Notes under the pieces: model-generated
Database searches by the model: none
The model's input: only the letters and a program-made list of their open reading frames with translations
Told to the model about the DNA's origin: nothing
Made by a program: the position numbers and the translations under genes
Source of the DNA: AC-69 sp044867345
GTDB lineage: Bacteria > Actinomycetota > UBA4738 > HRBIN12
Length of the DNA: 17,492 nucleotides
Reading direction: 5' to 3'
Assembly: GCA_044867345.1 (NCBI GenBank)
Contig: JBIOUU010000177.1
Coordinates: forward strand, 1 to 17,492
Shown here: piece after piece, positions 1 to 4,824 of the stretch
Layout: each line of letters starts with the position of its first letter
Numbering within the stretch: the stretch's first letter is position 1

Positions 1-71
1 TCGCGCGCGATGGAGAGCTGCTCCGCCACCTGACGCTCGACCCGACCCGGGACTACCAGCCGCAGGGATGA
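1..71 (+). CDS. IS481-type transposase, C-terminal end (partial)
   Basis: An open frame enters from the left edge and ends with TGA at 69-71. Its last residues include L-T-L-D-P-T-R-D-Y-Q-P. From memory this is a common C-terminal signature of actinobacterial IS481-type (DDE, integrase-core) transposases. Only about 22 codons are in the window, so the catalytic DDE residues cannot be seen. The terminal-repeat-like sequence right after the stop (84-124) supports an insertion sequence ending here. The family call rests on a short tail: an IS481 identity is likely, and another rve-domain transposase is possible. Confidence 0.6.
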   Translation, partial: ARDGELLRHLTLDPTRDYQPQG

Positions 72-83
72 GGCGAGTCGGCT

Positions 84-127
84 ACGATGCGCCGACACAT
101 CCGTCCACGATGCTCCGACACATCACA
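84..127. mobile_element. Right end of the IS481-type element, with two tandem 18-bp repeats
   Basis: Two copies of an 18-bp sequence (ACGATGC-N-CCGACACATC) lie at 84-101 and 107-124. They differ at one base and are spaced 23 bp apart. They follow the transposase stop codon by 12 bp. Repeated transposase-binding motifs just outside the gene are expected of an IS terminus, so this is read as the element's right end, finishing near 124-127. The exact last base cannot be set without the left inverted repeat, which lies outside the window. Confidence 0.5.
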
Positions 128-130
128 GAG

Positions 131-180
131 TGGACCCCGGGGGGATTCGAACCCCTGACCTCATGGCTGCCAGCCATGCG
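131..180 (-). pseudogene. tRNA-Ala 3'-half fragment (displaced attachment-site copy)
   Basis: The reverse complement contains an anticodon arm with loop CTGGCAG (anticodon GGC), variable region, T arm with TTCGAAT, and the 3' side of an acceptor stem ending in TCCA. There is no D arm and no 5' acceptor strand: past 180 the sequence diverges completely from a tRNA. It is a near copy of the 3' half of the intact tRNA-Ala at 2180-2252, in the same orientation. One extra base and two substitutions occur at the T-stem/acceptor junction. It cannot fold as a functional tRNA and is best read as the 3' fragment left after integration into a tRNA-Ala gene. Confidence 0.85.
141..180 (+). repeat. 40-bp direct repeat, left copy (candidate att site)
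   Basis: These 40 bases are identical to 2189-2228. They run from the T arm to the start of the anticodon stem of tRNA-Ala. A further 7 bp at the tRNA 3' end (TGGACCC, 131-137 and 2180-2186) also match. Identity ends abruptly at 181, inside what would be the tRNA body. The two copies bound an interval of about 2 kb. Confidence 0.9.
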
Positions 181-298
181 GGGCTGAATGCGGTGCGTAC
201 CCGCGAAAATGAAAGTCACTTACCAGCGGAATAACGTTGTAATTCGCTGTGGGTGGGGTCCTCCTGACTTGCACTCGATAACCAGCCCGAGACAGAAG

Positions 299-532
299 TC
301 AGGCAGAGGCGAAGGCCAACCTCTGTTCGCCGAATTCCACCTCGACTTGCTCGCCGAGGCCCTTGCCGGTCAGATAGTCAGTCCATTTCCCGAAGAGAAA
401 CGTCGAGGATCCTGTCTCGCTGAGCATCGCCCCCGCTGAACTCCAGTATCCCTCGGGGCCCGGGCTGAGAAGCACGCTTTCAGCGGCCCTCCACGTCCTG
501 GACGTGCCAGTGGAAGGGGAGACTCCGAACAT
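299..532 (-). pseudogene. Small unrecognised ORF, possibly the frame-shifted tail of the ORF at 480-785
   Basis: A 77-codon frame ends at 299. Its first third overlaps the upstream ORF in another frame and does not look independently coding. From about position 478 downward it reads like protein (for example FGKWTDYLTGKG and EQVEVEFGEQRLAF). A one-base shift near 480 would join it to the 480-785 frame to make a product of about 160 residues. It is either a separate short gene starting at an internal GTG near 474 or the broken C-terminal part of one gene. No family is recognised. Confidence 0.3.
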
Positions 533-785
533 CGTTGGGGTCTCCCCTTCCGATGATCATGCGGAACTGCATGGCCCGATCGAATGCCTCATGCGGGCTA
601 GCTGCGTCCACGAATAGGGGGGATGGCACAGCGTAACTTCGGCCTTCCTTCATCCCTGGCCCGACGTCGAGGATGCCCAAACCTTCGTACAGCCCGTCTT
701 CATTGGTGCTCACCACCGCCTCCCAGCGTCGTGGCCCCTCGGACGACTGCTCTCGTATTCTGCACCATAGTCGAGGTCCGTGCAC
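480..785 (-). CDS. Hypothetical protein, 101 aa, inside the tRNA-bounded interval
   Basis: A GTG-started frame of 101 codons ends with TGA at 480. The composition is protein-like, mixing acidic, aromatic and hydrophobic residues (EAVVSTNEDGLYEGLGILDV; FHWHVQDVEGR at the end). It has no signal peptide or membrane segment and matches no family I recognise. No strong ribosome-binding site precedes the GTG, so the start is uncertain. The following frame (to 299) appears to continue the protein after a one-base shift, so this may be the N-terminal part of a decayed gene. It lies in the accessory interval and is probably cargo or its remnant. Confidence 0.42.
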   Translation of the reverse strand: MHGPRLWCRIREQSSEGPRRWEAVVSTNEDGLYEGLGILDVGPGMKEGRSYAVPSPLFVDAASPHEAFDRAMQFRMIIGRGDPNDVRSLPFHWHVQDVEGR

Positions 786-1211
786 TACGGAAATTGGAGG
801 CTTCGAGAGAGCGTCCCCCGGTAATGTGCGAGCGTGCGTCTATGTCGCTGGATGACCGTGACGGACAGTCAACGGAGTCATTCCGCGGGATTTGTCAAAT
901 CCTACCCTGCGAGCCATCATGGGGGTCCGCGGCTCACGCCCTGAGGATGGGCGGCGGATCTGTTCAGCCCGCTGGTCCTAGGCCCGTGCGACTTCGCGGA
1001 TTTCCTCGGGCGTCCGAGCGTCGGCGTAGCTCGGGAGGCACTCCCTCCAGTCCTTCCTCCCGCCGTCGTCAGTCGTCCTCGGACGCACGGCTCCGATGTC
1101 ATGCCCTGTCTCAACGGTGTGCAAAGGGGCAGGCACTATCTTCGCAGGTAGTCGACCTCAGGGGACGCTATTCGAACCTCGCAGATCTCCTCGAGCAACT
1201 CCTGATCCCCG
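786..1211. other. Interval without a convincing gene
   Basis: The open frames on either strand here are low-complexity Arg/Ser/Pro-rich translations typical of chance frames in GC-rich DNA. No start has a good ribosome-binding site. The only structure noted is a short inverted repeat at 888-902. It may be a regulatory region for the minus-strand ORF below 785, decayed coding sequence, or both. Confidence 0.4.
888..902. promoter_or_regulatory. Inverted repeat GGATTT-GTC-AAATCC
   Basis: A perfect 6-bp inverted repeat with a 3-base spacer stands out as an AT-rich spot in GC-rich surroundings. On the minus strand it contains TTGACA (893-898), a perfect -35-like hexamer. No good -10 was found 16-18 bp downstream. 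It lies about 100 bp upstream of the hypothetical ORF at 480-785 and could be an operator. The evidence is weak. Confidence 0.22.
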
Positions 1212-1736
1212 TCAAGTGATGGCCGCAGTCTGCCTGGTCGTACCTGACTCGCGTCCTCTAGAGGCCTTCGGGGACGGAATCAGCCGATCTCGCTGCCAGG
1301 CGCCCGGGGGTGTCCCGGTTGCCTTGAGAACGAGCTTCGCAGGGAGGTTCAGTTGCGGCTGTTCCTTCAGCTCGCGGCGCAGGAACGGCCACCGTGTTCG
1401 GGCCGCCTTTGCAGGAGCTTTCGTCTCGGGCATTTCCGACCTACGGACGAGCAATGCGGCGTCTCGGACTTCGGCGAGGTCGCCGGGGACGAAGCTCTCG
1501 ACGAGTGGTCGATACAGACTGCCGAACCACGCCAACCAAACCGGGGGGTTCGGACGTCCCATCCAGACGTTCCGCACCATCAGCCCGGGGTTGGTCACGG
1601 TGTCCGGCCCGTACCAGCAGGTTCCCGCTGTTGTAACCGACGTTGCGATCGATGTCAGCGGACTCAGGCCCTGGGGCTGGATGAGGAAGATTTCCTGTAC
1701 CGCCCTGTCGATTTCGTGGCCCGCCCTTCGTCTCAT
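1212..1736 (-). CDS. Hypothetical protein, 174 aa, inside the tRNA-bounded interval
   Basis: This frame runs from ATG at 1736 to TGA at 1212. Codon third positions are mostly G or C, and the middle of the protein has a globular look, with Trp, Gly and aromatic residues clustered at about 40-80 (W-Y-G-P-D, V-W-M-G-R-P, V-W-L-A-W-F-G, L-Y-R-P-L-V). The C-terminal 40 residues are basic and low-complexity. No signal peptide, membrane segment or catalytic motif is evident and I do not recognise the family. It is divergent from the DGPF gene that starts at 1771. No strong ribosome-binding site precedes the chosen start, so translation may begin elsewhere. It could be intact island cargo or a decaying gene. 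Confidence 0.45.
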   Translation of the reverse strand: MRRRAGHEIDRAVQEIFLIQPQGLSPLTSIATSVTTAGTCWYGPDTVTNPGLMVRNVWMGRPNPPVWLAWFGSLYRPLVESFVPGDLAEVRDAALLVRRSEMPETKAPAKAARTRWPFLRRELKEQPQLNLPAKLVLKATGTPPGAWQRDRLIPSPKASRGRESGTTRQTAAIT

Positions 1737-1758
1737 TGTGCGACCATCTGGTGATCAC

Positions 1759-1766
1759 AAGGAGGA
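1759..1766 (+). promoter_or_regulatory. Ribosome-binding site of the DGPF-family gene
   Basis: AAGGAGGA lies four bases before the ATG at 1771. It fixes this start in preference to the long open frame that extends several hundred bases upstream, where the translation is not protein-like. Confidence 0.75.
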
Positions 1767-1770
1767 AGCG

Positions 1771-2118
1771 ATGAAGTACATCATGCTGATCTATCAGGGC
1801 GATGCGCTCGAACGACAGGCGGCGCTCCCTGAGGAGGAGCAGAAGCAGGTCTACGCCGACTACCAAGGGATCAATCAGACGCCGGGCGTCACTCCCGGGC
1901 TGCCGATGGGCCTGCCCCAGAACGCCACCACGGTCCGCGTCGAGGGCGGCAAGACCCTGACGATGGACGGGCCGTTCGTCGGCATAAAGGAGGCCGTCGG
2001 CGGTTGGTTCATCCTCGAGGCCGACGACCTCGATGCGGCCATCGAGGTGGCCGCCCGCGTCCCAGCAGCGCGCTATGGTGGCGCCGTCGAGATTCGACCC
2101 TCAGAGGTGTATTGGTAG
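1771..2118 (+). CDS. YCII-related / DGPF-family protein
   Basis: The 115-residue protein begins MKYIMLIYQGD and carries the family signature D-G-P-F at residues 66-69. The usual continuation follows: an E-A-V-G-G-W-F-I-L-E segment, then A-D-D-L-D-A-A, and P-A-A-R-x-G-G-A-V-E-I-R-P near the C terminus. This is the ferredoxin-like YCII fold (PF03795), full length for the group. DGPF proteins are typically encoded beside ECF42-type sigma factors. They are often assumed to be small enzymes or ligand-binding partners, but their function is not established. The start of just such a sigma factor overlaps its stop codon here, but that gene is cut off after ~22 codons. The strong ribosome-binding site supports the ATG. 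Confidence 0.88.
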   Translation: MKYIMLIYQGDALERQAALPEEEQKQVYADYQGINQTPGVTPGLPMGLPQNATTVRVEGGKTLTMDGPFVGIKEAVGGWFILEADDLDAAIEVAARVPAARYGGAVEIRPSEVYW

Positions 2119-2177
2119 CGTCGCTCGATCGCATCTTCCGCGAGGAGTGGGACCGCGTCCTGGCCACCCTGATCGGC
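2112..2177 (+). pseudogene. ECF sigma factor (ECF42-like), N-terminal remnant cut at the tRNA
   Basis: A frame starting at TTG 2112 overlaps the DGPF gene's stop codon. It reads L-D-R-I-F-R-E-E-W-D-R-V-L-A-T-L-I-G. This matches the opening helix of ECF sigma factors paired with DGPF proteins, which normally continues L-I-R-x-L-G-D-F-D-L-A-E-D-A. The match stops after L-I-G, and the next bases are the 3' end of tRNA-Ala at 2180. The rest of the gene (several hundred codons, including the sigma-2 DNA-melting and sigma-4 regions) is absent from the window. The remnant cannot function. The neighbouring DGPF gene and the overlapped start make the identification reasonably firm despite its length. 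Confidence 0.72.
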
Positions 2178-2179
2178 AG

Positions 2180-2252
2180 TGGACCCAAGGGGATTCGAAC
2201 CCCTGACCTCATGGCTGCCAGCCATGCGCTCTACCAGCTGAGCTATGGGCCC
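2180..2252 (-). tRNA. tRNA-Ala (anticodon GGC)
   Basis: A complete 73-nt cloverleaf on the minus strand. The 7-bp acceptor stem has a G3:U70 wobble, the identity element of alanine tRNAs. The D arm is GCTC/GAGC. The anticodon stem CATGG/CCATG encloses loop CTGGCAG with anticodon GGC. The T arm AGGGG/CCCCT carries TTCGAAT, and the discriminator base is A73. CCA is not encoded. The 5' end is only 19 bp downstream of the rsfS stop codon, with no obvious promoter between, so it is probably processed from the rsfS transcript. Its 3' half is duplicated at 131-180. Confidence 0.97.
2189..2228 (+). repeat. 40-bp direct repeat, right copy (candidate att site within the intact tRNA)
   Basis: Identical to 141-180. 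It lies inside the intact tRNA-Ala and covers T arm, variable region and anticodon arm. In tRNA-targeted integration the intact tRNA is rebuilt at one junction and the 3' fragment is displaced to the other. The two copies here are arranged that way, both on the minus strand with the island on the 3' side of the intact tRNA. Confidence 0.9.
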
Positions 2253-2271
2253 AGACGGGGAGGAAGTCTAC

Positions 2272-2661
2272 TCAGCCCGACCTTGCCGCGTCCGACTGCT
2301 GCCACGTGACCCGGGGAGCGTCCCGCCACAGCCGCTCCAGGTCGTAGTACTCCCGCTCCTCGTCGGCGAAGACGTGGACCACCACGTCCACGTAGTCGAG
2401 GAGCACCCACCGGTTCTCCGTCTCGCCCTCCCGGCGGACCGGGCGCACTCCACGCTCCCGGACGGCCTTCTCCACCTCGTCGACGATGGTCTTGACCTGC
2501 CGGTCGCTGGATCCGCTGGCGATCACGAAGAAGTCGGTGATGACGATGAGCTCGTGGACGTCCAGGATGGCGATGTCCGCGCCCTGCTTGGCGGCCGCGG
2601 CGCGCGCCGCCGCAACCGCCACCTCCTTGCTCTCCGGGATCCCGGCGGCGCTACCGGGCAC
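2272..2661 (-). CDS. rsfS: Ribosomal silencing factor RsfS
   Basis: This 129-residue protein has the RsfS (DUF143/Iojap) core: D-I-A-I-L-D-V-H-E-L at about 29-38, I-T-D-F-F-V-I-A-S-G-S-S-D-R-Q-V at 41-56, and W-V-L-L-D-Y-V-D-V-V-V-H-V-F at 85-98. The ending E-Y-Y-D-L-E-R-L-W-R-D-A is typical. RsfS binds ribosomal protein L14 and blocks joining of the ribosomal subunits when nutrients are short. The GTG at 2661 is the only start between the upstream gene's stop and the conserved region, and AAGAAGG precedes it. It lies 15 bp after the LCP-like gene and immediately before tRNA-Ala. Length is normal for the family. Confidence 0.95.
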   Translation of the reverse strand: MPGSAAGIPESKEVAVAAARAAAAKQGADIAILDVHELIVITDFFVIASGSSDRQVKTIVDEVEKAVRERGVRPVRREGETENRWVLLDYVDVVVHVFADEEREYYDLERLWRDAPRVTWQQSDAARSG

Positions 2662-2676
2662 TGCCTTCTTCCACCG

Positions 2677-3732
2677 TCATCCGTTCGTGTAGTCCTCTCC
2701 TACCAGGATCGTCACCTCTCCCAGCCCCGAGGGTACCGCGGACACGGACAACGCTCCCACCCCCAGGAGCCTTCGAACTTGCTCCGCCGCCTCTCGGGAC
2801 TCCTCCGAGGCCGCCACTATGAGCGTCTCCCGATGGTCGAAGCTCGACGCGTTCTCGGAGACCACCACCCGGTAGCCCTGCGGGATGAGGCGCTCGGCGA
2901 CCGACTCCCCAACGCCGGGGGCACCCGTCCCATTCAGCACGAGCACGCGCACCGGCGGCTGTCCGGCCATCCCGAACCGCTCCTGCATGAGCGCGGCCAC
3001 TGCCTCATAGTCCGGCCGGAGGTATCCGGGCGTCACGTTGGCGGTGGGGAGCGCTTGCATAGTCGCACCTTTCGCCGCCGTGAGGAGCCGGGCGCCCGCG
3101 GCCGCATCGTCGGATCCGAGAAAGTCGCCCGGCGCCCACGAGGGACCCGCCTCGAACAACCCGATGAGTGTCTCCCGCCACGTCAGTGCCCGGGCCGGCC
3201 CGGGCTCCACAAGGCCGGCGGACACCTCGGCCCCGCTTGCCACCGACCCGAACAGCTGGATCCCCCCCATCCGGTCGACCACGGCGGCGAGGTGGTTCGG
3301 ATCGGTTACGGCGAAGTGCGAGATCCACGCGCCGACGAGGTTGGAGATGGCCACGGTCGCTTCGGATCCGTCGAGGAGCGTGACGTCCTTGACCGTACCG
3401 TCGCCCTGGCCGGGGATCGTCATCACCACGTTCGGGGGGATGGCGAGCGCCGCCGGCGGCGAGGTCCCCGAGGACCCAACGACCGCGATCATGACCGCGT
3501 CCCTCGACCGGAGCTCGAGCAGGAGGAGCTTCGATGGTGTGGCCGAGCTTGCCGATGGAGGCGCCGCGCCCTGATCCTCTGCCGACAGGATGCCCCAGCC
3601 AATGATCCCTCCGATGACCAGGAGCGCCGTGACCACCGGTGCCAGCCATCCGGCCGCCATGGCCCGGAACGGCGCGTGCCGCCCTGGCGGGACGAACAGG
3701 TCGACCTCGCCTCGATGGTGCCCACGCCTCAC
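2677..3732 (-). CDS. Membrane-anchored LCP-like protein with a LytR C-terminal domain
   Basis: The 351-residue protein has a short basic N-terminus, one membrane segment at about 29-49 (rich in V, L, I, G), and a region at 66-240 resembling the LytR-CpsA-Psr fold. A LytR_C domain follows at 261-346 (V-R-V-L-V-L-N-G-T-G at the start). LCP enzymes attach glycopolymers to peptidoglycan outside the membrane. The first LCP motif is present as S-R-D-A-V-M-I (76-82). The segment that normally reads I-P-R-D is I-P-P-N (98-101), and the later Arg-rich motif is not seen, so catalysis is doubtful. The GTG at 3732 overlaps the nadD stop as GTGA, indicating translational coupling, and decides the start. 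Next downstream is rsfS. Confidence 0.85.
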   Translation of the reverse strand: MRRGHHRGEVDLFVPPGRHAPFRAMAAGWLAPVVTALLVIGGIIGWGILSAEDQGAAPPSASSATPSKLLLLELRSRDAVMIAVVGSSGTSPPAALAIPPNVVMTIPGQGDGTVKDVTLLDGSEATVAISNLVGAWISHFAVTDPNHLAAVVDRMGGIQLFGSVASGAEVSAGLVEPGPARALTWRETLIGLFEAGPSWAPGDFLGSDDAAAGARLLTAAKGATMQALPTANVTPGYLRPDYEAVAALMQERFGMAGQPPVRVLVLNGTGAPGVGESVAERLIPQGYRVVVSENASSFDHRETLIVAASEESREAAEQVRRLLGVGALSVSAVPSGLGEVTILVGEDYTNG

Positions 3733-4325
3733 CGGTACAACCTCGCCTTCTCGATGTAGCTCTCCACGCCCTCGGGCACGAGGTAGCGGATGGGCCGCCC
3801 CTCCCGGACCCGCTCGCGGATGTCCGTGGAGGAGATGGCCAGGGCCGGGATGTTCATGACGCTCACGTTCGGATGGCGGGTGGGCTCCTCCGCCTCGAAC
3901 CGGGCCAGGTCGTAGCCGGGCCGGGTGGCCGCGATGAAGTGCGCGAGCTCCAGGATCTCGTCGGGGTCCTTCCACTGGAAGATCTCCAGCACCGCGTCGG
4001 CACCGGTCACGAAGAACAGGTCGACGTTCCCGCCGTGCTGATCCTTCAGCTCGCGAAGGGTATCGACCGTATACGTGGGACCCTCCCGGTCCACCTCCAG
4101 GCGCGACACGGAGAACCGCGGGTTGCTGGCGGTGGCGATCACCGTCATGAGGTATCGGTGTTCGGGCGAGGACACGTCGCGTTCCTCCTTCATCCACGGC
4201 TGTCCGGTCGGCACGAACACCACCTCGTCCAGGCCGAACTGAACGGCGGCCTCCTCAGCGGTCAGGAGGTGTCCGTGGTGGATCGGGTCGAACGTGCCGC
4301 CCATGACGCCCAGGCGTCGTTCCAC
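3729..4325 (-). CDS. nadD: Nicotinate-mononucleotide adenylyltransferase
   Basis: NadD joins ATP and nicotinate mononucleotide to give deamido-NAD, the penultimate step of NAD synthesis, in the cytosol. The 198-residue protein has the nucleotidyltransferase signature G-G-T-F-D-P-I-H-H-G-H at 9-19 (ATP-binding H-x-G-H at 16-19) and the I-S-S-T-D-I-R motif at 164-170. It ends with the usual P-x-x-V-x-x-Y-I region. The start is taken as GTG 4325, which gives V-E-R-R-L-G-V-M-G-G-T-F. An ATG at 4304 would begin only one residue before the G-G-T-F motif and is less likely. A 41-bp gap separates it from the DinB-like gene, and its stop overlaps the next start. Confidence 0.96.
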   Translation of the reverse strand: MERRLGVMGGTFDPIHHGHLLTAEEAAVQFGLDEVVFVPTGQPWMKEERDVSSPEHRYLMTVIATASNPRFSVSRLEVDREGPTYTVDTLRELKDQHGGNVDLFFVTGADAVLEIFQWKDPDEILELAHFIAATRPGYDLARFEAEEPTRHPNVSVMNIPALAISSTDIRERVREGRPIRYLVPEGVESYIEKARLYR

Positions 4326-4366
4326 GTCGCCAATCCTACGGCCGGCACCTGGCCTTCCTTCGTATT

Positions 4367-4822
4367 TCAGGCGGCCGACGTGAGCTTGCCGACCCAGGCC
4401 CGAAGGTCGTCCAGGTGCTCGTTGTAGTGCTCGGGGCCCGATTCCCGGAACCACTCTTCGGCTTCGGGGCTCACCTCCGGGAGCGCGCCGAACCCGAGGA
4501 GGGCCTGGTTCCTCGCCGCGTACAGCTCCGCCTTCACGGTCGCAAGGTCGAGGCGACGGCCTTCCTCCAGGAACCGCGCGTTCAACTCGTCGACGCTGGC
4601 GTCCTCGCCCTTCCCGTCGTAGGTCCCGGCGCGTACCCGCTCCAGCATGTTGAAGGCCTTCGCCCACCAGGCGCCCAAGTGAAAGAGCAGGTCCTTGATC
4701 GACCATCCCTCGGAGGTGAGCCCGGGCTCCAGCACCTGCTGGGGCGACAGGGCGTCCAGCAGCGAGCGGAGCTCCATCCACCCTTGATCCTCGGATCGAA
4801 GGAGGTCCTCTCGTCCAACCAC
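4367..4822 (-). CDS. DinB-like four-helix-bundle protein
   Basis: The 151-residue protein has the DinB/maleylpyruvate-isomerase N-terminal look: a GWSIKDLLFHLGAWW segment at 39-53 and a C-terminal E-H-Y-N-E-H-L-D-D-L at 131-140. His48, His132 and His136 are in the positions of the metal-binding triad of this superfamily. Members include thiol-dependent transferases and damage-inducible proteins, and the substrate cannot be read from sequence. GTG 4822 starts two bases after the obgE stop, with AAGGAGG at good spacing inside the end of obgE, so the two are very likely co-translated. Many actinobacteria have other genes (such as proB and proA) between obgE and nadD. Confidence 0.8.
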   Translation of the reverse strand: MVGREDLLRSEDQGWMELRSLLDALSPQQVLEPGLTSEGWSIKDLLFHLGAWWAKAFNMLERVRAGTYDGKGEDASVDELNARFLEEGRRLDLATVKAELYAARNQALLGFGALPEVSPEAEEWFRESGPEHYNEHLDDLRAWVGKLTSAA

Positions 4823-4824
4823 GA

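Noticed and set aside
84..124. Two 18-bp repeats as a CRISPR array
   Set aside because: Only two copies with a 5-bp gap between them, no palindromic repeat and no cas genes. An IS terminus explains them better.
1164..1186. TTCGAA motif suggesting another tRNA T arm
   Set aside because: No matching T stem, anticodon arm or acceptor stem could be formed around it on either strand.
1096..1770. Long plus-strand open frame running into the DGPF gene as an N-terminal extension
   Set aside because: The upstream translation is low-complexity and unlike protein, a strong ribosome-binding site (1759-1766) precedes the internal ATG at 1771, and the family starts there.
2245..3759. Long plus-strand frame opposite rsfS and the LCP-like gene
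   Set aside because: It is antisense to two recognisable genes, and its translation is His/Arg/Pro-rich, as expected of the complementary strand of GC-rich coding DNA.
3732..4197. N-terminal extension of the LCP-like protein up to an ATG at 4197
   Set aside because: It would overlap most of nadD in another frame with an Arg/Pro/Gly-rich translation. The GTGA overlap at 3729-3732 is the natural start.
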